DNA of 64,000 nt, taken from contig CM055093.1 in the NCBI GenBank assembly GCA_029204225.1, forward strand, positions 3,336,974 through 3,400,973, written 5' to 3'. This document shows, piece by piece, positions 1-11,572 of the stretch. The position numbers and the translations under genes are program-made. The first letter of the stretch is position 1, and each line of letters opens with the position of its first letter. The notes beneath the pieces were generated by a model. The model made no database searches, was not told the origin of the DNA, and was given only the letters and a program-made list of their open reading frames with translations. The DNA comes from Diphasiastrum complanatum. Lineage: Eukaryota; Streptophyta; Lycopodiopsida; Lycopodiales; Lycopodiaceae.

Positions 1-559
1 TTCAGATGACTGACTTGATCATTGACAAAGAACAATTTCGCCACATGCTTATCTTTCATGTCATAAAATGGAAGATTCGAGTGTTCATATTTGCTAGCAT
101 TTTTTTGTTTGATTATTTGTCAACTTGAGATTGTCCTAAGTTGACCAATGAAAAATTTGCAGGTTGGGGATTTCCATCATTGTGTGCTGGCCTCATGCTC
201 GAACAGTCCACTCCATTGGTTCTTTCTTTGAACTAGATATGCCTCTGGTTACATCTATGCTTCTAGAATTGATACTCCTTGAGAATGCCTAACTATTTGA
301 TAAGAAATGTGTAATTCCCCAGTGTGTTCTCATATTAACTAGGGACAAGAATTGTTGTCTCACTTCATGCAATAGAGCTTAGCTTATAGTAAGCTGAATT
401 AATTTCAACTACACTTTCTGTGGCAAATAAAAGCTCTGAATCCAAGCGGAGAAGATCAGCTAAATTTTGACCCAACAACAATCTCAATTGAATTATGAAA
501 GGTAGAATTTATACACTCTGAAAAGAACAAACCCATTCCTCAGCAACCCAAATGGATAA
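1..559. other. Intergenic, no gene seen
   Basis: No frame of useful length, transposon motif or clear repeat is visible. It lies beyond the predicted 3' end of the minus-strand CYSTM gene. Confidence 0.5.
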
Positions 560-580
560 CCTTCATAGTAAATTGCCGAC

Positions 581-586
581 TTTATT
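581..586 (-). terminator. Poly(A) signal of the CYSTM gene
   Basis: AATAAA on the minus strand, about 200 bases after the stop codon. It implies a 3' UTR from 782 to roughly 560. Confidence 0.55.
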
Positions 587-782
587 TCTGAATGTTGTCT
601 TTCACTTTAGTGGCAGAATTACAAATAGAGTAATGATTGAAAATAGACAGCCCTTCAAAGAGTAATCTTGATGTTAAGCCCTACACGTCATGAAAAGAGA
701 ATTGTGACAAATCCACAAATGAGAATCCGGTAGATTCTTCACAGCCAGTCAATATGCTGCTTGTTCCAAGTACGTCATCCCA

Positions 783-828
783 CTAAAAGCACGCATCAAG
801 TAAACAGCAACAGCACAAGGCCGCTAAG
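783..828 (-). CDS. CYSTM exon 3 (Cys-rich anchor)
   Basis: The acceptor CTTTTGCAG ends at 829. The exon encodes the last C of the split Cys codon, then LAALCCCCLLDACF and a TAG stop at 783-785. At 46 bases it is too short for most ORF finders. The four adjacent cysteines are the family signature. Confidence 0.9.
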
Positions 829-3800
829 CTGCAAAAGTTCAGATTGTTAGTCTCTGGTGAATCAAGTTAAAGAATCACAAACCTCTAGGAGCAGGATTAT
901 CTCTCACATAGAAGAACAAAAAAACTGAACTTAAATGTCCTTCATTGAAGAAATGCATGTGATATAGATATACTGTACTTCTGTCATGAAGACTAAACAA
1001 TTTAGCTGACGCTATCAAGGCAAGCAAATATTTGAACCAGACACAAAAGGTTTTCTTTTTAATTGTAACCATGCTTTGAGTTGTTTCAAGCCACACGTCC
1101 TCATACAAATGACAAGAAAATCCACTTAATCCCGATTAAATGATATGATTTGAACACTCTGAAGTTTTTATCCTCAACTAATGTTATGTCTACAATAATG
1201 CGACACATAACAAAGGAGACATGCAATTTTTGACCTATGGAGTCCAACCACAATGTCTTAAACCATTAACTGATCACTAATAAAAAAATACTTATGTTTT
1301 GTTTCCCTGCAAATCAACTAGCTTTTGTCACAGTCCATGACTTTTTGGTACAGCTCGTCCAGTCCACAGATCTGCAGCCCTAAATGGTAATCCAACTCCA
1401 GCGATGCATGCTTCAAAATAAAGCTATCAATGGACAATGTTTTTTGCAGCTCTGAATCATAAAACTCCTTCCAGGCTGGAAATTTTCCTTGGACAACTCC
1501 ATTTTCAGCACATACTTGGTCTTTGCAGTATCTCAACACTTATCTGACCGTGATACGTTGTAGATTACTTGCTCCAACCTCATCTAAAAATATCCGATTT
1601 ACTTTAACAAAAGTTTTCAAGCAATCATATCAAAAGGACCTACATCCAATACAACGAGGTTAGCTTGAGATATAAACCCTGATCAAAATCACTCTCCAGG
1701 ACTTGGTACTGTGTAACAGCAAGTTCCCATTTGCTACCATCTTCATCATCTGTTACAAACAGTAATAGCAACCGTGACCACTGGTAGCATTCTCAAATTG
1801 GTGAAACTGAGAGCGCTCCCACTATCAATCTGGACAAATTCTACATGCGTTTTCACCCTCCAAACTTTATGTATTGTGACTTGCCACTTGGAAACACTGT
1901 AGGACTTACACATTCTTGACTAGTTGCGTCAAACTGCCAAAATTCCTCTGCCTTTAATCCAGAAATGTCATTCTCATACGAATGGTCCTAGGGACTTTCA
2001 GAAGTATCAACAGCCACTTTGGCTCTTTCCTACATTATCCATCCAAAGATTGCTCTCAGGCTGATATTCCAATAATCAAACGAAGTTTAGCTCCACTCAC
2101 AGATCTGGCCTCGCATTTGTCCTTATTGTCTACTAATCATTTCACCTACACTGCAAGCATAGGTTCAGTTTCGTTGTTTTCTAGTGGTATTACTGGCATC
2201 AGTACTAGTTGATTTGGTTTATTCTTCACAGCAGGATACCTTGATATCAATTAAGATTAAATACCCAAAATCCAACGGCTTGAACTCATGATTCTCCTTC
2301 ATACATCAATGCTTTTTTTTTAAGATACAGGTAACTTCCAAAACTGCTTAATATCTTCAAGGATCTCTGCATCAGCTGGATTCAATTTTGGTCCTTGGTA
2401 TTATCAGCCAGCAAACTCTAGGCTCCCTCTCGTGATCCCAATGCAGGATTGTTTGTTGATCAAAGTCAAGCCTGAAGCTTAATTCCTCTTCTCAACTCTT
2501 TGGTGGCTCTCCCCTGGAACTAGGACAAGATTTCCCTCCTGCAGAAGTCATTTCCTGTCCATCAGGCCCCCAGCATCAATCTCTTCAAGCCTCTCTTCTT
2601 CTCATCTCCCTTCCTCTTTGCATAGATCTTGTTGTCCTTATTCACATGATCAACTATCTTAAAATTCCAATGACCAAAATTCTAATCACTAATTCAAGAA
2701 ATTTCAATATCATAACGATCTACAATCAATCAGGACTCTCTTCCCTCAAAAATACAAGCAGATCCAACCATCCACCGATCACAAAAAGAGATGCGCTCCT
2801 CCTACAAATATCACAAATCACAGCACGAGATTTGTCTAAAAATCCAAAAATAAAATACAATAAAAAATTTCCAATCCCACTCCAACCAAGTCTACTGACT
2901 TGACCCAAGATACCACTGTAATGGAGAAAACCAACAAGATGGATCGCCTAAATAGAATAAAAGAAGTACTATACAGAGGAGTAAAATAGTTAGGATCCTT
3001 AAAAAGAAAAACTCAGAGCTTTTATGACTTGGGCCTACAAGCTTGGAGTACATAATTTATAGCTTCCATCCATAAGTGTGAGAAATTCTCAGTAATCAAT
3101 CATAATCCTCTCCAATACATCAATCTTTAATCATAATACGTGGGGGGTTGACATTTTGACCAAAATTCAAAATCCTAACTATCTTAACCCCTAAGTCACT
3201 CTCGTGATATTGATTTCATCAGTTCCATAAAGTAATAGTTGATTTCATCAGGCCCCCAGATTGCCCTTCAATCACTGGTTAACTTAACTCGCTGATAATT
3301 GGCCACTGCTTCAAGTCATGGACATCTGGTAGGAACTCAGGCCTAAGTGGTCCACAGACTAGGCAGAATTTTACCTTTGTTTGGCAGACGATGATGACAG
3401 TTTCTGAGAAATTGGAAGGAGAACATTATGACAATGTTCCTCTGCTATTAAAGAGCCTTTTAGCTAGTACATTGTAGAATGTCTTGTAGGGACCTGCTAT
3501 ACAATTGAGGTTTATTGTTTGATTTTTCCAATTTCATAAATCTTGTGAGAATGTTATTAGGTAATGCTTAGAACAAATTTCAGAACAGTTATGCAACCAG
3601 AACTGTCACAAGAAATTCATATCCAACCAGCATATCTGAACACAAAATCTTATCCTGCATGCATTCTTATGGTCTGATCTTACTCAGGAATGAGCCACTA
3701 CCTGCGTTTCAAGAAAATTTGAGTGCTCTCAAGTAAAGTGTTGGCTATGAATAACTGGAAACATGAAAACAGAACATAAAAGATACCATATATATCCAAA

Positions 3801-5407
3801 CATGGCAAACATGTTATTAAGAGATGGACAATATACAAAACCACAATATTGCAAATGTTCCATGCATCACAAAATGGGTCCAGCCTATACACCCATCCCA
3901 AGAATTTTCAGCTAACAAAATCCATATTGTCATAAGGGAACTTGGACAGATTTCGTAGCTACATGGGGTGATAGGCTATGCTCTTATCTTTTGATCTTCA
4001 GACATTGAAACATTAACCATTCAAAAACTGAACAATCTTGTCTTTCTAACAAAATGAACTGAAAAATCAAAAACATGTCTAAAAATAAACAACCGAGGTA
4101 CATTTTTCGAAACGTTCTAGGTTACACAAAAAACATCATTGGAGCTGCACACCCTTCCAGGAAAAAGGAGGAGAAAGGACAAATGACAACAAACCAGTAT
4201 ATCCTTGATGCAAAAAGAACCCAATATGTCTCTCAGCAAGAAGTGAGAAATGTTGCATAATCATCTTATCAATGACCTCTGATTTATGATGAACAAAGCA
4301 TAAAAAAAGCACATTCAAATCATGTCACAAAGTTTGCTTGCTCAAGACACGTTGAAACAACTCAAAGGTCACAAGAATGGTAAAGAAGAAAAGCAGCAGT
4401 TAAAGAGCTCACCATCCTTCCATGAAAGACGGGCCTTGGCCTTGGCCTTGCTGATATTGTTGCTGCGGATACATTTGAGGCTGTTGTGGAGGATATCCTG
4501 CAGGAGGATAGCCTTGAGGAGGGTAGCCCTGTGGTGGGTAACCTTGAGGATATCCCTGAGGAGGATAACCTTGAGGATAGCCTTCTGGAGGATATCCTGG
4601 TGAAAAACACAACAAGATAAACAAGAATTGGATTCGAAGACCTTAGATATTCAGCACACAAACAATCACAAGCAAAATAATTTTCTTAATTTGTCCATGT
4701 AAGGAAGAATATTTTTTCAGTCATTCTCGGGGAAAAGTTTCCACTCAACAAACATACATACATTCGCAATCCAAGTTAAGCTTGCTCAGAATACGCGTAC
4801 ATGATCTAAGCAGGTACAAAAATTCCACATCATCTAACCTAGAAGAGATCTTCAACTCTGACAAATTACATTTAGAAATTATGGAAAATCCTAATATACA
4901 CTTGACCAAAAAGTTTCTCAGATCTGTAACCCAGAAACCAGACATCGCTATCAAGCACATAAAATTCTGAAAACATGCCGCAATCCATCACATATAATAC
5001 ATGCGGAGTATGAAAAATCTCAAAAAAGCAGTCAACCAATCTCCAGGACGCATATGCAATTATGGCAAATAATATGAGACTTGCACAAGAATAAGCATTC
5101 CAGGAAAGAAAACCAACTTACAAACAGGAAAAACTTTGCTAGTGTAGTTTTGCAAGAATTGGCAGCATTCCAAGGGCTGCATGCACATGGAACCCTCAAA
5201 AGGCACTAAACGGGGAGGATACAGTATATGTGGAAAAATACTCTGGCCATATCAAGATATTGGCATGCAAAAGCAACCAGCAGCCATTCAGAAGAACTTC
5301 AAACAGTATTCATGTAAAATTTTGAAAACACAGAAAAAAAGAAAACCTTGGGGATAGCCTTGCGGAGGGGGAACACCAACAGGAGGCTTGTCTCCGTAAT
5401 AACTCAT
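783..5407 (-). CDS. CYSTM-family cysteine-rich tail-anchored protein, three exons
   Basis: Exons 5347-5407, 4413-4596 and 783-828 join to 291 bases, that is 96 codons plus stop. The protein opens with MSYYGDKPPVGVPPPQGYP, continues with tandem GYPPQ/GYPQG repeats (about residues 17-55) and a Q-rich stretch, then FMEGC, and ends in the conserved LAALCCCCLLDACF tail. Both introns are GT-AG, and the Cys codon of MEGC is split by intron 2 and restored by splicing. The length and layout fit the plant CYSTM family: small proteins whose Cys-rich C-terminal helix anchors in membranes, often stress-induced. The start is the first ATG after a likely 5' UTR splice acceptor at 5422-5423. The exact physiological role is not readable here. 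This is the only intact host gene recognised in the window. Confidence 0.9.
829..4412 (-). other. CYSTM intron 2 (3.6 kb)
   Basis: A long GT-AG intron. It has no recognisable retroelement domain, but on the gene's own strand it contains a patchy coding-like tract (see 1318-2640). The remainder (about 2650-4400) shows only AT-rich, low-information sequence. Confidence 0.75.
1318..2640 (-). pseudogene. Unidentified decayed coding-like tract inside the intron
   Basis: Several minus-strand stretches have protein-like composition but are broken by stops and frame changes. One is a 73-residue piece at 1318-1539 ending in LGLQICGLDELYQKVMDCDK. Others lie near 1930-1980 (EEFWQFDATSQEC) and 2340-2400 (NPADAEILEDIKQFWKLPVS). 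I do not recognise the family. It could be an old gene fragment carried in by a transposon, or chance open frames. Confidence 0.25.
4413..4596 (-). CDS. CYSTM exon 2 (GYPPQ repeats)
   Basis: The acceptor CACCAG ends at 4597 and the donor GTGAGC starts at 4412. The exon encodes about seven GYPP(Q/E/A) units, then Q-rich sequence and SFMEG plus TG of a split Cys codon. Read unspliced, it would end MEGW and stop, so splicing is needed for the conserved end. Confidence 0.9.
5347..5407 (-). CDS. CYSTM exon 1
   Basis: It starts with ATG at 5407-5405, encodes the N-terminal MSYYG...PPPQGYPQ, and ends in CAAG followed by a GTTTTC donor at 5346. The last G joins GA of exon 2 to give Gly. Confidence 0.88.
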
Positions 5408-6293
5408 AGCTAAACCGGAACCTGAAAATATCTTCTTTCCAAAGAATTTGTTAGTAGTAGTCACAAACTCTAAGCTCTCTCATCAACGCTTTAGTTTTCA
5501 AAGGGCACAACAGCCTTGTATTGTAAATCTATGCAAATAAATGTAAATCTCTTCGAGTATGAGCATGTAGAGTGAACGGCTTCTTCAAGTCAGTCACATC
5601 TACACCAAGCTCTCCCCCGGCATGCGCATTAAGCTTTGATCCCCTACCCCAAATGCAAGCTTATTAATAAATCAGTCGCGTTCGCAATAAACCTTTCTCG
5701 CTGTGCTTTGCCTCTACTTTCCCCCTACGCTTTTGCTTGCTTCTTTCTTTGTTGCTTGATCGATCCAAACAGCTGCTCTTCTTCTTCTTCAGAAGCAGCG
5801 GCAGCGGTACCACAGAACCCTCCTGAGTCCTCTACCACAAAACAAAAGCTTCCTTCCTCGCAATCTTCGTCCAAAATACACAGATTCTGAAAACTAAGGC
5901 AGGCAGGCGGGCCCCTTGCACTACCCTGACTAAGCACAGCTCTTCTCAGCTCCACTAATAATAATAATAATAAGAAAGATCTACCGCGACTAGAGTTAAA
6001 TTAAAGTAGTAACATCACAAAAAGAAGAAGAAGAAGATAAAGATCCTCTAGTGAGCCTAGTCTCGCTTCGATCGCGCCAGTCGCATCAAAAGATTGACTA
6101 TCAATCTCATCTCTCTCTCCCTCTCTCTTTCTGTTTATTCAAGAATAGAAAGGAAAAGAGAGAGATGACTTGACTTTGGGAGGCGGAGAGCGAAGACTGT
6201 TGAGCGGCGTTTCGTAGTGCAAACGTGAGCCACGTACCCAGTTAGGGCAAGGTATGTCATAATGCCATAAGCAAATCAAGAAGCTCCTTACTC
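5408..6293 (-). other. CYSTM 5' UTR, leader intron and proximal promoter
   Basis: TATTTTCAG at 5430-5422 looks like a splice acceptor just upstream of the ATG, so a 5' UTR intron is likely. Its donor is uncertain; one candidate is CAGG/GTAGTG near 5930. The upstream part carries CT/GA-rich runs (about 6010-6180), common around plant transcription starts. Confidence 0.45.
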
Positions 6294-6302
6294 ACATATA
6301 TA
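6294..6302 (-). promoter_or_regulatory. Candidate TATA box of the CYSTM gene
   Basis: CTATATATG on the minus strand, about 890 bases from the ATG. The distance fits a promoter followed by a 5' UTR with an intron. No other nearby start is obvious. Confidence 0.4.
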
Positions 6303-8939
6303 GGTCTAATTTCTTTGATTTTTGACTTATCGAGTCCAGGTTCGTTTCCTATATGTAGTAGGGCTTTCCAGAAGGGAGAACCAGCCAACCCTACCTAATA
6401 TAGGCAGTAAACCATAGGCATAGGCGGTGTATATGGACTAGGTATCGGGCGTGAGCAGGCAAGCAGCCAACGCACCTCGCCGCCCTGCGTTGAAGGCTGC
6501 CTTTACAGAGTGTAACAGGCCTACTCACGGCCCGCTACCGGGCGTAATTGAAGCTTTGGCCCTTCTGGCCCTTCAACAAAGCGCTATGGCTCTGAACATC
6601 TGTGTTCAAAGCCTATCAAAATGGGACACCTGTTCGCTACAAGCCCAAACATCAATTAAGAATCTTCTTTTATGGCCATTTTTTTCTTCACGTTTTCTTT
6701 TCATTATTTTTTGCACCCAAAGGATTGAATTGGTAGCCTACCAACCAATAGTTGCTAGCCACGTGGCATTTGGCTAATGGTCTTAATGTGCAATTTTTTT
6801 GGAAGGGTGGGTGGGAATGAGAGGGGGCTCCATCACAATTTATTTTGCTAAAAAGTTGAAAATGATATTACATGTTTATATAAAAAATCGTCAAAGGTTT
6901 TTATGATGCTAGAAGAACTATGCTAGTTCCATTCTTATACTTTGCCGATTTTACTAAGCACTTGGATGAGCCTTCAAGTTCACAATTATATACTATTTTC
7001 TTAGGGACACCACCCATCTTTGGCTGGGGTTTGAACTTGGGTAGTCAATCCCACACCAAGCATCCCTCTATATATTGTTTTTGCGATTCATTTTATTTTA
7101 TTAAAGGGGTTATGAGCTAGATAATGGGTGTTTGGAAGCCCAATTTATGGATATAATAGCAAGTCTTTTCGTTGAGTTGTGGTTGTGGCGAGACAATAGG
7201 AAGAGCCATCATATCCTTACCATGTTTCTACAAACTCCCCTTGTCATATATGTATGAGTGTCACAAACATCTCAAAATTTTGTTAATGATTTCATTCATG
7301 AGGGCTACGTATCTTCAAGATTCCATCCATGAACCCTATGTATTTCAAGATTCCATCTATGAGAGTTGAGTATTTTCAACATTCCATCCATGAGAGTTTC
7401 TATTCAGCCAATCAAATTTGTAGAAAATAATGAGGTCTTATTGTTATTTCCTATGTATTGGTGGTTCTCAAACTCAATGTGGAGATTCATGTTAGATTTG
7501 AGTAGAGACACATCAATTGAGCCAAATATAGTTCGGTTTTGAGGACTCTCTCTATACTTAAATGGAATAGCCAATTTTAATTTGACCATTTGCTTTTGAA
7601 TATATCGATACCAAGACAAGAAAAGCTTATACCGAGATAGAAATTCCAAACAAGAGGGAGGAAACTCACCGCATCGTACAAAATGAGAGGAAAATTTTGT
7701 TCGACCAGGGGAGAGGATCAAATGTTTTTCCACATGATAGGGCTTTTGCCCCCACACACACAACATTTACTAGAGGCAAAGGCCTAAGGCCTTGCACCCT
7801 TCACTTTGTACTACCCAAGTGTAAGATATTTTATTGACTTTCCATTAAAGCTTGTAGCTTTGCAATGATAGTGGTAAAGTAATGTGATGATTTATTTCAA
7901 GGTTGGTGCGTGTGTTTTTTTTAGTGGGTTTACCTTTGAAGTTGCAAAGATTCTTTTTAAGTAAGTGGTTTTTTTTTAGGTTGGTTTGTGAACAATGCAT
8001 TTTTCTTAACCTTTTTAATTTGCAAAGACTTTTTATTTAGATTTAAAGCATGCATGACAAAGCTAATTTGAGAGTCTTAGATTACCTTGTTAGAGAAGTA
8101 AAGTCTTGTCTCAAATTTTTTGGACAACATAAAAGTCCATACCACCAACATGGAAAATATCGCTTATAGATTTTGCTTGCGAAGTAAGCCATAAAATTCC
8201 ATGAATGCATGATAATTAAGAATTGTTTCATTGTTGATAGAAATTTTGACCAATTCATTTAGTAAATTTATCATAGCTAATGATTCCCCAACACGTCTTG
8301 CAATCACATGGACGAGAGGAATTAAAAGTTGTGCTCATTGTTTACATGAAGGATGTCCTTCTTAGAGACCTTTATGGTGCTTGGCACAAAATTTTAGGTA
8401 ACTCTTGCCATAATTTCTCAAATGACAATTATTACCATGATGGACTTTCTCCAAATGAAATTTTGCATGGTAAGTAGTTTTTGCAACTTAGACATAAATT
8501 GTGCTATTTGAGGTAGTTGCAAAATACGAAGGAAAAACAAGCACTTGGCATTATGATAATTTTTTTTCTTTGGAGTCGAGGACATCACTTACAACATCTT
8601 GCATAGTTTATGCACAAGCATCCAATGTTAGGTCGAACCTAACTCGAGAACCACACCCCAAGTATGTCAACAAAGCAGTTAGCACGGTTCAAGCATGTAC
8701 TAGCACTGGCAAGAATTTTTCTCTTATCCAATTGGTTCCACTGTCCTTGACAAAAAATCGAGTTCTAGGAAGTGTTTTAATGTCAACAACGCAAATTTTA
8801 CAAGATTGGACAATGGAGATGAGATGGGAAACCCCATTATCCATTTTAATAAATTCTCCTAATTTTTATGTAATGAGATTGGTTGTAGTTAGTTTGTCTT
8901 TAAAATAATGAACTCTCTTCAATGGGATCTAAAAGTATG
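6303..8939. other. Gene-poor stretch, probably old transposon debris
   Basis: The frames here (for example a 120-residue minus-strand frame at 7404-7766 and a 108-residue plus-strand frame at 6451-6777) have no recognisable motif and low-complexity content. I see nothing that can be assigned, apart from the minisatellite at 7291-7397. Confidence 0.4.
7291..7397 (+). repeat. 30-bp minisatellite, about 3.5 copies
   Basis: Units begin at 7291, 7321, 7351 and 7382. Each starts TTCCATYYATGA or a variant and ends in TTTCAAGA or similar. The 30-31 bp spacing is regular and copies differ by a few bases. Confidence 0.7.
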
Positions 8940-10412
8940 GGTCCCTCTTATAGGGAATCTTTAGACCTTTCTCCCAAGGGTGACCAAGTGCCAAACATAA
9001 ATTCTCATCTTCTTATTGGTCAAAGGAGATTCACATGTCTCATGGGCTTTTCACAAGCACCTATACATGCCAATTGAGGTGGCACCCACAGTAGGGCACT
9101 TTGAATACTTGGTAACAAGCATAAATTTCCAACCTTCTTATTGGTCCAAAGAAAATCACATGTCCTATGGGCTTTTCACATGCACCTATACATGCTTTAG
9201 GTGGTAGATGAGGTGGCATCCACCCTAGGGCACTTTGAAGCCTTGGAGATGTTGGATGGCCTCCATGGAATAAAAATGTTATTATAGGGTCACTCATGCA
9301 AAGGACAAGAAGAAGTGGCCAAAAATCATAGACCATGAGCTAGAGGGAGTGAAAAGGGCTCCAATATATGAGAGGGGCCTCGAGCACCTATACATGCTTT
9401 AGGTGGTAGATGAGGTGGCATCCACCCTAGGGCACTTTGAAGCCTTGGAGATGTTGATGGCCTCCATCGGAAAAAGTGTTATTACAAGGCCACTCATGCA
9501 AAGGACAATGAGAAAAATGTATCATAGTCGAAGAAGTGGGCCAAAAATCGTAGACCATAAGCTAGAGGGAGTGCAAAGGTCTCCAACATATGAGAGGGGC
9601 CCTATTTTTCCATTCTTGAGAGGTCTAACAACTCCCACTTCTACCTCCTTCCCATATAAAATCACCCCAAGCCTTTTTGTTTTTTTTTGCATGCAATGAA
9701 GAAAAATTGGGACAACTAGAAAATTATGTCTTCATTTTCACACCTCCAATTACAAATAAAAATGTAATAAAAAAAGGAGAAGTGTGCTACAAAATTCCTC
9801 TCCATTTCTAGAGGAACGAAGAAAGCCTTCACACACCAACTACTTTAACATCAATCGGTATGTTAACGATTGATCAAAAGTGCACGACGACCTATTTTCC
9901 CATTGTCTTTGTATAGCCACGGGCATTGCTTGGCCCAAGACAGACAATAAGCATTCAACATATTTGAAATTAGAACTAATGACAAGAATGATACATAGAC
10001 AACATTGAGTAAAATGATATCGTTGTGATATCAAATACTTTCTAGGGATGGTAGTTTTTAAGTCTATGTAATTGATATTCAAAAGTTATAGTTAATCTGA
10101 CTTTGAGTGTAATTTGTTTGAAATATCGAAGATCGATTGAATAATTAAATATTATATCATTTGACAAAACTTAGACTGATAAAAAATTTTGCTAAGAAAA
10201 ATGATATCACCTTTACTATTAATAATTCGGGAATGTTAAATTAAATTTGATGTTAATGGATGTCAATTTATGACTAGGCAAGCAAATTTCTATTTTAAAG
10301 TACCCAAAAATCCAACCTGTATCACTAAAGAATTGCTCTCTTTGAAAAAACTATTGTTTAATTATATTATCATCAAATTAATGGTAAGCTTCTCATGACA
10401 TAAATTTTATTT
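8940..10412 (+). mobile_element. Possible LTR and leader of copia relic J
   Basis: A TATA-like CATATAAAA at 9653-9661 follows tandemly duplicated sequence. A PBS-like site (10413-10423) and a gag start (10574) follow on the same strand, so this block is a candidate LTR plus flank. Ends are not defined, and no second LTR is seen. Confidence 0.28.
9010..9600 (+). repeat. Nested tandem duplication (125-bp and 202-bp periods)
   Basis: A segment starting TTCTTATTGGTC occurs at 9010 and 9135. A longer segment starting GCACCTATACATGC occurs at 9182 and again at 9384, each about 200 bp with indels and substitutions. Three copies share the GGTGGCAYCCAC core. Confidence 0.8.
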
Positions 10413-10423
10413 TGGTGTCATCG
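10413..10423 (+). promoter_or_regulatory. Degenerate primer-binding site of element J
   Basis: TGGTGTCATCG resembles the copia primer site TGGTATCAGAG (initiator Met-tRNA) with a few changes. It lies 150 bases before a gag start on the same strand. Confidence 0.35.
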
Positions 10424-10573
10424 TTGGACTGGTGGATGATTAATTGCTTTGTTGAAATTACTCATTTGAACTACATACAATGTATCTTCTATCTAAGTGT
10501 GTCAAAATCGGTTGTTGTCTTTTCACACACATGCAAAGTGTACTTTTTGTACAAAAATTTCCTCATCATCATC

Positions 10574-10999
10574 ATGATGGCATCAATAGAGGTTCGCCTA
10601 TTGGAGGCAAGTGAAAGATTAAACTTATCCAACTATTCCATAAGGAAAGTGAGGATGGAATTCATCTTGGTTTTGCAAGTTCTTATTGACATAGTGAGTG
10701 GAATTCGGGAGGAGCTTCAAAATCTAAAAGGATGGCCCTACATTGCATCAAGATAAATGTATCTAATGAGATCCTAAGGGAAATTGGAGGTTGTATTTTG
10801 GCCAAGCAGGCTTGGGATACCTTAAAATCTATCTATCAATCCAAAAATACTTCAAGGATTCTCACTTTGAGAACCAAATTTTCCAAAGCTCTAAAAGTGT
10901 TAAAAATGAGCATTTATGGACCATGCATAGATCTACTACGACCTACATGCATGAGAGTTTGCACACTACCAAATCTATCAACACCATTGCGAGTTGAGT
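10574..10999 (+). pseudogene. Copia gag relic (element J)
   Basis: It begins MMASIEVRLLEASERL and carries the NYSIRKVRMEF stretch, matching the gag starts of elements A (MASMGGFLLEVSERL) and H2 (MATSSGFMLEGNDRL). A frame change near 10735 leads into MALHCIKINVSNEILREIGG and KSIYQSKNTSRIL, again gag. The frame is lost after about 10900. Gag would form the virus-like particle. No pol follows, so this copy is 3' truncated. Confidence 0.75.
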
Positions 11000-11415
11000 G
11001 GGTAATATTGTGAGGTTAAGAAATATCGAGTACTAGCAAAAAAAAATGCATCAAATAAAAAAAACATGTTTTTTGTGCAAGTTATTTTTGAAATCACATA
11101 TTTATTCTCACATTTTTTAAAATCATATATTTTTAAAAGGAAAGTTTCTAAAATTTATATAAATTTTGGCAAATAAAATATACTTGCCAGCTACATATTT
11201 CAGAAAAATTAAAAATTATGCAAAAATTTTGATAGATCATTCAAACCAAATTGATTAAATTTTGAAATTACTCCTTATTTTGTTAGATTTCTTATGCTCA
11301 GCCTTAAAGAAAATATCATTAAATAATGAGCATCTTGAAAACGGAAGGCCGACAACATGATTTCCGACCTTCACAATTTTTCTCTTTAAGTTTGTCCCTT
11401 GTGCCTTAAACGATT
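11000..11415. other. AT-rich stretch, nothing recognised
   Basis: No coding or transposon motif is seen; long A/T runs lead into the minisatellite. Confidence 0.4.
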
Positions 11416-11572
11416 TAAGGCACCTTTGTTTTTTCTGCCTTTTTCGTGCCTTCACAAAAAATGCGACACATTGGCCAGAATGACTTAGAAACCATTTCTG
11501 GACCACCTTCGTCTTTTTCGCCCCTTCGCAAAAACTACGACAAAGTAGCCAGAATGTCTTAGAAACCATTTT
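11416..11572 (+). repeat. About 80-bp tandem duplication
   Basis: Two diverged copies (about 11416-11499 and 11500-11572) share CACCTT...TTTTTCG, GCCAGAATG and CTTAGAAACCATTT. They run directly into the 34-bp minisatellite, whose unit resembles their first part. Confidence 0.7.

Noticed and set aside
4322-4661. Basic frames on both strands over the CYSTM repeat exon
   Set aside because: Out-of-frame shadows of the GYPPQ repeats; the spliced minus-strand frame explains the sequence.
5725-5955. 76-codon minus-strand frame in the CYSTM leader (possible upstream ORF)
   Set aside because: It lies mostly within the proposed 5' UTR intron, and a Glu/Ala-rich stretch is the only feature.
6451-6777. 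108-codon plus-strand frame upstream of the CYSTM promoter
   Set aside because: No recognisable protein features, and it ends in low-complexity sequence.
7404-7766. 120-codon minus-strand frame
   Set aside because: No motif, no conserved neighbour and AT-rich chance composition. Kept only as unassigned.
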